From Pedobacter panaciterrae (GTDB lineage: Bacteria > Bacteroidota > Bacteroidia > Sphingobacteriales > Sphingobacteriaceae): a stretch of DNA of 64,000 nucleotides. The stretch lies in the NCBI RefSeq assembly GCF_001636695.1, contig NZ_LGEL01000010.1, forward strand, positions 1 through 64,000. Direction: 5' to 3'. Both the position numbers and the translations under genes were made by a program. The notes under the pieces were generated by a model that ran no database searches, was not told the DNA's origin, and saw nothing but the letters and a program-made list of their open reading frames with translations. Of this stretch, positions 8,820 through 16,626 are shown one piece after another. Every line of letters starts with the position of its first letter. Positions within the stretch are counted from its first letter, which is position 1.

Positions 8820-11263
8820 CGTTTACCTACGTTTATGATGTCAGCAAATACACCTGCAGCAGTTACTTCTGCACCGGCACCCGGTCCTTTTACAACTAAA
8901 GGTCTGTCTTTATAACGGTTAGTAGTAAATGAGATAATGTTATCACTACCGGAAAGGGTATAGAATGGGTGATTCTCATCTACCATCTGTAAGTTGATGG
9001 AAACCTTACCGCCTTCTAACTTGCCTATATACCTTAATACTTTATTATCCTGAGTAGCCTGTTTTTTCAGGTTCTCGAAGTATGCTGAATTATTTTTTAA
9101 TTCTTTATAAAAGTCGGCCACGCTTTCTGCAGCCATACATGATGGAGGTAGCATATTTTCTAGTTCTATATCTTTTTCTTCTAACGCATATCCTGCATCA
9201 CGGGCCAGAATAAGCATTTTACGCATAAAGTCCTTACCATTAAGGTCATCTCTTGGGTCAGGCTCTGTATAACCTTTTTCTTGTGCTTCTTTTACTACCT
9301 CATGAAACAGAACACCATCTTTATAGTTGTTAAAGATGTAAGAGATCGTACCGGAAAGGATAGCTTCTATGCAGGCTACCTTATCGCCGCTTAACATCAG
9401 GTCTTTAAGCGTACGGATAATTGGCAGACCTGCCCCTACATTGGTTTCATAGAAAAAGTCGACGCCATAAGTTCTTGCTGCTTGTTTAAAGGCTGTATAT
9501 TGTTCGTAATCTGCAGAGTTTCCTATTTTATTGCAGGTAACAACAGAGATGCTCGACTGCAATATATCCAGATAAAATTCAACCGGATTATGGCTTGCAG
9601 TATTGTCAACAAACACACAGTTTGGAAGGTTCATTGCCTTCATGCGTCTGATGAAATCAGGCAAGCTTGCTTTTGTATCCTGTTTATTTAAATCTTCTTC
9701 CCAGGTATTAAGGTCGATTCCTCTTGGGTCAAGATACATTTTACGGGTATTACTTACTCCCATAACTTTTACCTGCAAATCATTATTATCAGCAAGGAAA
9801 GGCATTTGATCCTGAAGTTGTTTAAACAGGGTTTTGCCTATATTGCCGGTACCCAGACAAAACACATGCAGGGTCTTTTTAAGATCTGCATAAAATGCAT
9901 CATGAATGGCATTCACTGCTTTCGACAAGTCAGTTTTTGAGATAATTACCGAGATGTTATATTCTGAAGAACCTTGTGCAATGGCCCTCACATTTACACC
10001 ATTACGACCAAGCGCGCTAAATAATTTACCAGACATACCTGGTGTACGCTTCATGTTTTCTCCAACTATCGCTACAACAGACAATCCGTTTTCTACTTCA
10101 GGATATTCCAGTTTTCTGGCCTGAAGTTCCAGTTCAAATTCTTTATTGATTAACGACAATGCTTTTAAAGAATCAGCTGGTTTTACCGCAAAGGTGATGC
10201 TATGCTCAGATGAAGACTGAGTGATGAGTACTACGTTAACCTGCTCACGTGAAAGCATAGAGAACAGCCTACCACTAAAGCCTGCCTTACCTACCATACC
10301 GCTTCCTGAAAGGTTTAAAACGCTGATCTCATCAATTGATGAGATTCCCTTTATTGGAAGGTTTGAAGGGCTTATGCCGTGCTTAATGTATGTTCCTGCA
10401 AATTCAGTATTGAATGTATTTTTGATTACAATTGGGATCTTCTTTAAAAAAGCCGGGATCATTGTTGGCGGGTATATTACCTTGGCGCCAAAATAAGAGA
10501 GCTCCATTGCTTCAGTGTAGCTCAGCTCCGGCAATGAAAAGGCTTTTTTAACGATGCGTGGATCAGCGGTTAACATTCCGTCAACATCAGTCCAGATCTG
10601 TATTTCGGATGCATTTAAGGCTGCCCCCCATATTGCGGCGGTATAATCACTTCCACCACGACCTAAAGTGGTCACACGTCCTTCATCATTACTTGATATG
10701 AAACCGGTAATAAACAACAGCTTATCCTGATTAGCTTCATAAAAATCATTGATAAGCATCTCGGTCATATAGGTATTAACCTTAGCCTGGCCAAAATGGC
10801 TATCTGTTTTAATAAGCTCTGCCCCGTCAACATAAAGTGCATTGGGAAATTGTTGCTTAGCAATGTGGCTGATCATTATTGTAGAGCATCGTTCTCCATA
10901 GCTAAGAATCAAATCTTTGGTTTGGGCACTAAGCTCACGAAGATTATATACAGATTGTAAAATATCTTCCAGCTCGTTAAAATAAATTTTAAGCTTGGTA
11001 AGCACTGGATTTTGTGCTACCGCAGGCAATAAAGTTCTGATTACCTTGAAGTGTTTCTCCTCAACAAGTTTCAATGCGTCGCCGTAGTCTCTTAGGTTCC
11101 GGGCATTTTCAGCCATGTCGAGTAATGCGTTGGTAACACCGCCCATTGCTGATAAAACTACTATAGGGTTCTCATCTCCCTGCAGTGGCTTAAGTATCTC
11201 TATCAAAGCGCTTATGCTTTCGACAGAACCGACTGATGTGCCTCCAAATTTTAAAATATTCAT
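8816..11263 (-). CDS. thrA: Bifunctional aspartokinase / homoserine dehydrogenase
   Basis: Catalyses the first and third steps from aspartate to threonine. The 815 residues match E. coli ThrA in length and order. The aspartokinase domain starts with KFGGTSVGS (residues 5-13). Tandem ACT regulatory segments follow (about 310-460, with SGSGMVGKAGFSGRLF and GENMKRTPGMSGKLF). The NAD(P)-binding homoserine dehydrogenase domain starts about residue 465 (GTGNIGKTLF) and runs to the end. Feedback by threonine through the ACT domains is expected. It heads the operon behind a leader peptide and attenuator, and it overlaps thrB by four bases. Confidence 0.96.
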   Translation of the reverse strand: MNILKFGGTSVGSVESISALIEILKPLQGDENPIVVLSAMGGVTNALLDMAENARNLRDYGDALKLVEEKHFKVIRTLLPAVAQNPVLTKLKIYFNELEDILQSVYNLRELSAQTKDLILSYGERCSTIMISHIAKQQFPNALYVDGAELIKTDSHFGQAKVNTYMTEMLINDFYEANQDKLLFITGFISSNDEGRVTTLGRGGSDYTAAIWGAALNASEIQIWTDVDGMLTADPRIVKKAFSLPELSYTEAMELSYFGAKVIYPPTMIPAFLKKIPIVIKNTFNTEFAGTYIKHGISPSNLPIKGISSIDEISVLNLSGSGMVGKAGFSGRLFSMLSREQVNVVLITQSSSEHSITFAVKPADSLKALSLINKEFELELQARKLEYPEVENGLSVVAIVGENMKRTPGMSGKLFSALGRNGVNVRAIAQGSSEYNISVIISKTDLSKAVNAIHDAFYADLKKTLHVFCLGTGNIGKTLFKQLQDQMPFLADNNDLQVKVMGVSNTRKMYLDPRGIDLNTWEEDLNKQDTKASLPDFIRRMKAMNLPNCVFVDNTASHNPVEFYLDILQSSISVVTCNKIGNSADYEQYTAFKQAARTYGVDFFYETNVGAGLPIIRTLKDLMLSGDKVACIEAILSGTISYIFNNYKDGVLFHEVVKEAQEKGYTEPDPRDDLNGKDFMRKMLILARDAGYALEEKDIELENMLPPSCMAAESVADFYKELKNNSAYFENLKKQATQDNKVLRYIGKLEGGKVSINLQMVDENHPFYTLSGSDNIISFTTNRYKDRPLVVKGPGAGAEVTAAGVFADIINVGKR

Positions 11264-11274
11264 AGTTGTTGGTT

Positions 11275-11314
11275 AAAAAAAAAGCGCCTTCCCGGTTTAG
11301 AGGAAGGCGCTTTT
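11275..11314 (-). terminator. Attenuator terminator before thrA
   Basis: On the minus strand the 5' arm (11302-11310, GCGCCTTCC) pairs perfectly with the 3' arm (11284-11292, GGAAGGCGC), followed by a run of nine U (11275-11283). It ends 12 bases before the thrA ATG and downstream of the leader peptide stop, which is the position of an attenuator rather than of an end-of-operon terminator. Confidence 0.9.
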
Positions 11315-11369
11315 CGTGGTTTTTATTTTTTTCAGTTACACCATTAGCTTACCTTCCTCCGAGTAAACC
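11294..11369 (-). promoter_or_regulatory. Antiterminator pairing of the thr leader
   Basis: Bases 11352-11369 (minus-strand GGTTTACTCGGAGGAAGG) can pair with 11294-11307 (CCTTCCTCTAAACC): 8 bp, a bulge, then 6 bp. The second segment contains most of the terminator 5' arm, so the two structures exclude each other. The first segment lies within leader codons 13-18, directly after the threonine run. A ribosome stalled early in the Thr codons leaves it free to pair (read-through), whereas a ribosome reaching the stop codon covers it (termination). Confidence 0.75.
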
Positions 11370-11406
11370 CGGTGGTGGTTGTAGTGGTTGTAATTGTTGA
11401 GTTCAT
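11344..11406 (-). CDS. thrL: thr operon leader peptide
   Basis: A 20-codon reading frame with an ATG start and TAA stop, located between the thr promoter and the attenuator. It reads MNSTI, then seven consecutive threonines (residues 6-12), then GFTRRKVS. Nine of 20 residues are Thr, plus one Ile at position 5. This is the composition and position of E. coli ThrL (Thr/Ile-rich), and I assign the same role: ribosome stalling on Thr codons when charged tRNA-Thr is scarce favours an antiterminator. The sequence has no detectable similarity to ThrL beyond the repeats, so it is probably a convergent design. Confidence 0.85.
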   Translation of the reverse strand: MNSTITTTTTTTGFTRRKVS

Positions 11407-11442
11407 ATACATTGTATTTTTTACACTTAGTGTGCCGTGGTG

Positions 11443-11474
11443 TAAAGTAAAGTTATATTTTTCTAATTAGCAAA
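11443..11474 (-). promoter_or_regulatory. Likely promoter of the thr operon
   Basis: On the minus strand TTTG (11471-11474) is followed after 20 bases by TTACTTTA (11443-11450), six of eight positions of TAnnTTTG with its variable bases. Transcription would start about 11436, some 30 bases before the leader peptide ATG. Confidence 0.4.
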
Positions 11475-11523
11475 TGATTATAAAAATATTTTGGGTTTCT
11501 ACTTGAAAGAAGTCCTTAGTAGA

Positions 11524-11604
11524 TAGTATTTAATACTTAGACAAAATACCAACCTAGTCGACAGCTTAAATCTAATTTGCAGTCAGTCTAAGTACTAAAT
11601 ACTA
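11524..11604. repeat. Inverted repeat, AGTATTTAG family, copy 3
   Basis: Arms at 11524-11542 and 11586-11604 (19 bases, one mismatch) built on the words tagtattta and aagtacta. An extra aagtactaaatac follows at about 11610-11622. It lies in the spacer between the divergent thr operon and rsgA. Confidence 0.7.
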
Positions 11605-11647
11605 GCTGCTAAGTACTAAATACAATTTCTTACCTTTACACCTTTAT

Positions 11648-12568
11648 ATGCGAGGATTAGTAATTAAATCAACAGGAAGCTGGTATCAGGTACACGCAGA
11701 AAATGGCGTCGATTACGATTGCCGGATTAAGGGCAAGTTTAGAATTCAGGGTATTCAGACCACAAATCCTATTGCGGTTGGGGATCAGGTAGAGTTTGAA
11801 CTTGAGCCAAATTCCGACAATGGGGTCATCTATAAGTTGCACGACCGGAAAAACTACATTATCCGTAAGTCTATCAATTTATCCAAACAGGCGCAAATTA
11901 TTGCGGCGAATATGGATCAGGCTTTTCTGGTGGTTACCCTTGCCTCTCCACGTACCTCTTTAGGTTTTATTGATCGCTTTTTGGCAACTGCCGAAGCGTA
12001 TTCTATTCCTGCAGTACTAATTTTCAATAAACTTGATCTTTTTAATGAGGATGGTCTGGCTATTTTGGCAGAGTATGCCGCTATTTATGAAAAAATCGGC
12101 TATCCCTGCTATACAGTATCTGCCATAGAGGGCACCAATATCCCTCAGATAGAAAGCCTACTTAAAGATAAAACAACTTTATTTTCTGGTCACTCTGGTG
12201 TAGGAAAATCAAGCCTTATTAATGCGCTGCTACCCGGAAGAAGCATTAAAACCGGTGAAATATCGGAAGCAAGCGACAAAGGTCAGCACACTACAACCTT
12301 TGCAGAAATGCACACTTTACCTTTCGGAGGCTATCTGATAGATACTCCGGGCATCCGAGAGCTTGGCATATTTGACATCAGACCTGAAGAGCTGGGGCAT
12401 TATTTCAGAGAGATGAGGGATTTAATGCACGAATGTAAATTTAATAATTGCAGACACGTTAATGAACCGGGTTGTGCAGTTATAAAAGCTGTAGAAAGTG
12501 GTGAAATAGAGCTAAGCAGGTACGAAAGCTACCTTAGCATTTATAACGGCAACGAAACAAGGGCTTAG
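11648..12568 (+). CDS. rsgA: Ribosome small-subunit-dependent GTPase A
   Basis: Circularly permuted GTPase that assists late maturation of the 30S subunit. The 306 residues contain an N-terminal OB-fold (about 1-70) and a GTPase domain in the permuted order G4 (NKLD, near 126), G1 (SGHSGVGKSS, near 185) and G3 (DTPG, near 234). A C-terminal zinc-binding module has CKFNNCRHVNEPGC. It starts a run with dtd and a MazG gene, each only a few bases apart, suggesting an operon. Confidence 0.95.
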   Translation: MRGLVIKSTGSWYQVHAENGVDYDCRIKGKFRIQGIQTTNPIAVGDQVEFELEPNSDNGVIYKLHDRKNYIIRKSINLSKQAQIIAANMDQAFLVVTLASPRTSLGFIDRFLATAEAYSIPAVLIFNKLDLFNEDGLAILAEYAAIYEKIGYPCYTVSAIEGTNIPQIESLLKDKTTLFSGHSGVGKSSLINALLPGRSIKTGEISEASDKGQHTTTFAEMHTLPFGGYLIDTPGIRELGIFDIRPEELGHYFREMRDLMHECKFNNCRHVNEPGCAVIKAVESGEIELSRYESYLSIYNGNETRA

Positions 12569-12574
12569 GTTTAT

Positions 12575-13027
12575 ATGAGAGCAGTTATTCAAAGAGTTAC
12601 TGAAGCCAGCTGCAAAGTAGATGGCAAAATAACAGGCGCAATTACTAATGGTTTTCTGGTATTGCTTGGTATTGAAGATGCTGATACACAGGAAGACCTC
12701 GATTGGCTGGCGCAAAAGATAGTTAACATGCGTGTTTTTGGAGATGAGAACGGATTGATGAATAAAGGTCTTACAGATATCGGTGGTAATATTTTGCTGA
12801 TTAGTCAGTTTACATTGTTTGCCTCTACCAGGAAGGGCAACAGACCTGGTTTTACAAGAGCCGCAAGGCCTGATAAAGCAATACCTCTATATGAATCGAT
12901 GATTAAGCAACTATCCTTATTACTGAATAAAGAAGTACAAACCGGAATATTCGGAGCAGATATGAAGATCAGTCTGGTAAATGATGGCCCGGTTACAATC
13001 AATATTGACACTAAAAACAAGGAGTAA
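12575..13027 (+). CDS. dtd: D-aminoacyl-tRNA deacylase
   Basis: Removes D-amino acids (and glycine mischarged on tRNA-Ala) from tRNA. The 150 residues have family length, with the N-terminal MRAVIQRVTEASCKVDG, the active-site segment SQFTLFASTRKGNRPGF and the C-terminal Gly-Pro motif GPVTINID. It lies six bases after rsgA and one base before the MazG gene. Confidence 0.95.
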   Translation: MRAVIQRVTEASCKVDGKITGAITNGFLVLLGIEDADTQEDLDWLAQKIVNMRVFGDENGLMNKGLTDIGGNILLISQFTLFASTRKGNRPGFTRAARPDKAIPLYESMIKQLSLLLNKEVQTGIFGADMKISLVNDGPVTINIDTKNKE

Positions 13028-13028
13028 A

Positions 13029-13355
13029 ATGACAATAGAGGAAGCACAAAAAACTGTTGACCAATGGATAAATACAACAGGGATCAGATACTTTAATGAA
13101 TTGACAAATACGGCCATTTTAATGGAAGAGGTTGGCGAAGTAGCGAGAATCATGTCCAGAAAATATGGTGAGCAATCTTTTAAGAAAAGCGATGAGGCAG
13201 TTGATTTGGGTGATGAAATGGCTGATGTGCTTTTTGTATTGATATGCCTGGCCAATCAGACAGGCATTGACCTGACTGCTGCCCTTGAGAAAAACTTAGT
13301 GAAAAAGAACATTCGTGATGCGGAAAGGCATAAAAACAATGAGAAGCTGAAATAA
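13029..13355 (+). CDS. MazG-like nucleotide pyrophosphohydrolase
   Basis: A 108-residue all-alpha NTP pyrophosphohydrolase with the metal-binding EEVGEVAR motif (residues 34-41) and EAVDLGDEMADVLF (about 56-70), i.e. the ExxE and ExxD pairs of MazG folds. Such enzymes hydrolyse (d)NTPs to monophosphates, and the natural substrate here is unknown. An upstream in-frame ATG lies inside dtd; I chose the ATG at 13029, one base after the dtd stop, because the family motif MTIEEAQ begins there. Confidence 0.85.
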   Translation: MTIEEAQKTVDQWINTTGIRYFNELTNTAILMEEVGEVARIMSRKYGEQSFKKSDEAVDLGDEMADVLFVLICLANQTGIDLTAALEKNLVKKNIRDAERHKNNEKLK

Positions 13356-13410
13356 TACACCAAGGCTTGAGGAATCCGTCATCTCTGGAACGCTCTTCAT
13401 TCCCGGCGCA

Positions 13411-13540
13411 CTCGTCATCCCGAAACGCTCGTCATCTCGACGATAGGAGAGATCTCTTGTTTATGCTAATGCTTAGCAGCTACCTTATGATCAAGAGATC
13501 TCTCCTATCGTCGAGATGACGAGCGTTTCGGGATGACGAG
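13411..13540. repeat. Long perfect inverted repeat, GGAGAGATCTCTTG family
   Basis: The arms at 13411-13459 and 13492-13540 are 49 bp and exact reverse complements, with a 32-base loop. A weaker match extends outward (ttcattcccg at about 13397 against cgggaatgac at about 13547). Each arm holds two copies of a cgtcat word (cgtcatccc, then cgtcatctcg) and the core ggagagatctcttg. It lies between the convergent MazG and HIT genes and contains no reading frame. The rest of 13356-13624 holds nothing else recognisable. Confidence 0.9.
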
Positions 13541-13614
13541 CGTTTCGGGAATGACGATCTTTCTGGGTATAACCATCGTTCCCCAATTTCTAAACAACTT
13601 AATAAATAATACCC

Positions 13615-13647
13615 CACAAAAAAAGGCAGCGTTTTTAGACGCTACCT
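13615..13647 (-). terminator. Intrinsic terminator after the HIT gene
   Basis: On the minus strand GGTAGCGT pairs with ACGCTGCC (one U-G pair), stem between 13625 and 13646, followed by a run of U. It serves the greA-HIT unit. Confidence 0.8.
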
Positions 13648-13671
13648 TTCAGGTGTTTTTAAAAAAATGTT

Positions 13672-14073
13672 TTAATCGCGGGCTAGTACCGCTTTAATTT
13701 TAGCTGCTGCTTCTGCCAATTCCTCATTGGTAGGTGCTAGCTTTTCTTTACTAAAATTCATATCGTTTACGGCATTCATCGGGATCAGGTGAATATGTAC
13801 GTGTGGTACTTCAAGTCCAATTACTGCTACGCCTACTTTTTTACAAGGAAAAGCCTCCTTTAAACCGTTAGCTACTATTTTAGCAAACAAGGTTAATCCA
13901 AAGTAACTTTCGTCATCCATATCAAAGATGTAATCGATTTCCTTTTTGGGGATAACCAGAACATGCCCCATTACTAATGGACTCACATCTAAAAAGGCAA
14001 GGAATTCACTGGTCTCTGCAACTACGTGCGCCGGAATATCACCGTTAACAATTTTTGAGAATATGCTTGACAT
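13672..14073 (-). CDS. HIT family nucleotide-binding protein
   Basis: A 133-residue histidine triad protein with the catalytic HVHIHL motif near residues 96-101 and the N-terminal SIFSKIVNGDIPAHVV typical of the Hint branch. Hint proteins hydrolyse purine nucleoside phosphoramidates and adenylates, and the exact substrate cannot be told here. It follows greA by 11 bases and ends at a strong terminator, so the two are probably co-transcribed. Confidence 0.92.
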   Translation of the reverse strand: MSSIFSKIVNGDIPAHVVAETSEFLAFLDVSPLVMGHVLVIPKKEIDYIFDMDDESYFGLTLFAKIVANGLKEAFPCKKVGVAVIGLEVPHVHIHLIPMNAVNDMNFSKEKLAPTNEELAEAAAKIKAVLARD

Positions 14074-14084
14074 GCTTTTGGGGT

Positions 14085-14558
14085 TTATCGGGTGATTTCC
14101 AATATTTCGAATTCTATTTTACCTGCCGGCACCTGAATTTCAGTTTTATCGCCAACAGATTTACCCAATAAACCTTGGGCAATAGGTGATTTCACAGAGA
14201 TTTTTCCTGTTTTTAAATCGGCTTCAGACTCTGCTACCAATTGATAGCTCATCGTTGCACCATTTTTTACGTTTTTGATTTTTACGATTGATAATGCCAG
14301 TACCTTAGAAGTATCCAGTTTTGATTCATCGATTAGCCTTGCTGTTGAAAGTGTTGTTTCTAGCTTAGCTATCTTGGCTTCATGTAAACCTTGGGCTTCT
14401 TTTGCTGCATCATATTCCGCGTTCTCAGAAAGGTCACCTTTATCTCTCGCTTCAGCTATCGCTTTAGATATTAACTGCCTTCCGGTAGTTTTTAAATAGT
14501 GTACCTCTTCCTTTAGTCTTTCTAAACCATCTTGGGTATAATATGTTACCTCTGTCAT
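14085..14558 (-). CDS. greA: Transcription elongation factor GreA
   Basis: Rescues backtracked RNA polymerase by stimulating transcript cleavage. The 157 residues have the N-terminal coiled coil (about 1-75) with the acidic tip DKGDLSENAEYDAAKEAQ (D41, E44 region) and the C-terminal FKBP-like domain ending KSVGDKTEIQVPAGKIEFEILEI. The HIT gene follows. Upstream lies its own promoter and then a terminator-like hairpin at the very start of the transcript, hinting at autoregulation by attenuation. Confidence 0.96.
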   Translation of the reverse strand: MTEVTYYTQDGLERLKEEVHYLKTTGRQLISKAIAEARDKGDLSENAEYDAAKEAQGLHEAKIAKLETTLSTARLIDESKLDTSKVLALSIVKIKNVKNGATMSYQLVAESEADLKTGKISVKSPIAQGLLGKSVGDKTEIQVPAGKIEFEILEITR

Positions 14559-14583
14559 AGCTCGTTTATTTTGTTAATTACTC

Positions 14584-14629
14584 TAAAAAACAAACAAGAC
14601 TACATCGGATTCTAACCTACATAGTCTTG
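14584..14629 (-). promoter_or_regulatory. Terminator-like hairpin in the greA leader
   Basis: On the minus strand CAAGACTA (14622-14629) pairs with TAGTCTTG (14595-14602), with further inner pairs (two wobbles, one mismatch), followed by TTTGTTTTTT. It begins within about 10 bases of the predicted transcription start and precedes the greA ATG by 26 bases. Read-through would be needed to express greA. Confidence 0.65.
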
Positions 14630-14641
14630 CTTCAATTAAAA

Positions 14642-14673
14642 CGAAGATAATGGGGTAATACCACAAAAACAAA
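14642..14673 (-). promoter_or_regulatory. Promoter of greA
   Basis: Minus-strand TTTG (14670-14673), a 20-base spacer and TATCTTCG (14642-14649), seven of eight matches to TAnnTTTG. The predicted start is about 14635. Confidence 0.55.
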
Positions 14674-14748
14674 TTATTGGTCTAAAATGATGCAGTTGTG
14701 AACAAAATAAGGCTATTTTTATATTTTCATTTAGCTAACAGTTATACA

Positions 14749-16626
14749 ATGAACACTTTAAAAGCCCTAATCCTATTCTTAATCACCTCATTTACAGTTA
14801 GTGCACAAGAATTATATACCCCGAGAAATATAAAAAATGCATATGAGAACGGAACGCGCTCATCTGATGGAAAACCGGGTAAAAATTACTGGCAAAATAA
14901 AGGGAAGTACGACATTAAAATATCGGTAGACGAAAAAACCAAGATAGTTACAGGGAAAGAAACCATCATCTATACCAATAATAGTCCGGATACCTTAAAA
15001 TCAGCAGCAATAAGATTTGTAAATAATATCCATAAACCCGAAGCTCCCAGATCTGGATATGTTGCCGCTGACTTTTTAACAACCGGCTTAAAGATCACTG
15101 CATTTGCAGTAAACGGCCAGACTTACGAGGTGAACAGTGCCGACTGGGGTACAGTAGCAAGTGTTTCACTTAAGCGTGCGCTGCCTCCGGGCCAATCAGC
15201 AACATTTGTTATCGAATGGAATTACCCGCTATCAAAACTGAGTGGCCGGGAAGGGCAAATTGACAATACTTCTCTCTTTGTAGCCTATGCCTATCCAAGA
15301 ATTTCTGTTTATGATGATTATAATGGGTGGGACATGATTCCGCATAGCGACAGAACTGAGTTTTATAACGATTTCAATGACTATAAACTTGCGGTTAAAG
15401 CACCAAAAAACTATGTAGTCTGGGCAACCGGAGATCTGCTAAATCCTGATGAAGTATTGGAAGCAGAGTATGCAGCAAGACTTAAAAAATCTTATACTTC
15501 TGACGATGTTCTACACATTGCCTCTGCCAGTGAAATGAAAAATGGTGGTGTAACCAAGCAAAAAGATGGCAATATCTGGAAATTTGAGGCTAATAATATC
15601 ACTGATGTCACCTTTTCATTAAGCAGCAGTTATGTCTGGGATGCGTCAAGCGTGGTAGTTGATAAGAAAACCAACAGAAGAGTTAGCGTACAGGCTGCTT
15701 ATAATGAAACGGCTAAAGATTTCTCTCACGCTGTAGAATGGGGGAAACTTGCACTGGATTGGTTTTCGAACAATTGGCCGGGGGTACCTTATCCTTTCTC
15801 CAAAATGACCGCTTTTCAGGGCTTTGCTGATATGGAATATCCAATGATGGTCAATGACTCAAGTACCCCCGATCTTGAGTTTTCGCAATTTGTACTTAAC
15901 CATGAAATTGCCCATACTTATTTCCCTTTTTATATGGGAACTAATGAAACCCGTTACGCATTTATGGATGAAGGCTGGGCTACCACACTTGAATATCTGA
16001 TTGGACAGCAGCAGCTAGGTAAAGAAAAAGCTGCCGAAAATTATAAGAAATTCAGGGTACAACGCTGGATATCCAGCCCTTCAACAGAGCAAGATCAGCC
16101 AATTATTTCTATGTCTACCCAGGTATCTGATGCAGGATATGGAAATAATGCTTATGGTAAACCTTCATTGGCTTACCTTGCATTAAAAGATTTGCTTGGC
16201 GATGAGGCATTTGGTAAAGCCTTACATACCTATATGAGTCGCTGGAATGGCAAACACCCTATTCCATGGGATTTCTTTTATTCCTTTAATGATGCTACTA
16301 AACAAGACTTAAATTGGTTTTGGAACAATTGGTTTTTCAGCAACAACTATATAGATCTGGCTATTGAAAAGGTGGTTGTGAAAGGAAACAGTTATACCGT
16401 TTCCGTAAAAAATACCGGAGGATTTGCAATTCCCTTTGACCTGAAGGTTATTTATAACGACGGTAAAGAACAGCGAATTCACCAAACTCCTGAAACATGG
16501 AAAAATAACCGCACAGAGACATTTTTTGAGATCAATGCAAATGCCCCTGTACAATCAATTACGTTAGATGGCGGTATTTTTATGGATGCGCAGCCAGCCG
16601 ACAATATTTGGTTAAATAAGTTATAA
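14749..16626 (+). CDS. M1 family zinc metallopeptidase, exported
   Basis: A 625-residue aminopeptidase of the gluzincin M1 clan. A signal peptide ends near residue 20 (FTVSAQ). The beta-rich N-terminal domain is followed by the catalytic domain with H385-E386-x-x-H389 and E408 as zinc ligands and the upstream GFADMEYPMM segment, equivalent to the GAMEN exopeptidase motif. It probably trims peptides in the periplasm. I prefer the ATG at 14749 over an in-frame GTG at 14698 because it gives a clean signal peptide. The last six bases overlap the end of the convergent dehydrogenase gene. Confidence 0.9.
   Translation: MNTLKALILFLITSFTVSAQELYTPRNIKNAYENGTRSSDGKPGKNYWQNKGKYDIKISVDEKTKIVTGKETIIYTNNSPDTLKSAAIRFVNNIHKPEAPRSGYVAADFLTTGLKITAFAVNGQTYEVNSADWGTVASVSLKRALPPGQSATFVIEWNYPLSKLSGREGQIDNTSLFVAYAYPRISVYDDYNGWDMIPHSDRTEFYNDFNDYKLAVKAPKNYVVWATGDLLNPDEVLEAEYAARLKKSYTSDDVLHIASASEMKNGGVTKQKDGNIWKFEANNITDVTFSLSSSYVWDASSVVVDKKTNRRVSVQAAYNETAKDFSHAVEWGKLALDWFSNNWPGVPYPFSKMTAFQGFADMEYPMMVNDSSTPDLEFSQFVLNHEIAHTYFPFYMGTNETRYAFMDEGWATTLEYLIGQQQLGKEKAAENYKKFRVQRWISSPSTEQDQPIISMSTQVSDAGYGNNAYGKPSLAYLALKDLLGDEAFGKALHTYMSRWNGKHPIPWDFFYSFNDATKQDLNWFWNNWFFSNNYIDLAIEKVVVKGNSYTVSVKNTGGFAIPFDLKVIYNDGKEQRIHQTPETWKNNRTETFFEINANAPVQSITLDGGIFMDAQPADNIWLNKL

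Noticed and set aside
12981-13028. ATG extending the MazG-like protein by 16 residues into dtd
   Set aside because: The extra residues are out-of-frame dtd sequence; the conserved N-terminus begins at 13029.
13411-13540. Long inverted repeat as the ends of an insertion sequence
   Set aside because: Only 32 bases lie between the arms and no transposase is present, so it is a palindromic element and not an IS.
14698-14748. GTG start extending the M1 peptidase by 17 residues
   Set aside because: The extension lies before a clean signal peptide that starts at ATG 14749, and overlaps the region used by the greA promoter on the other strand.
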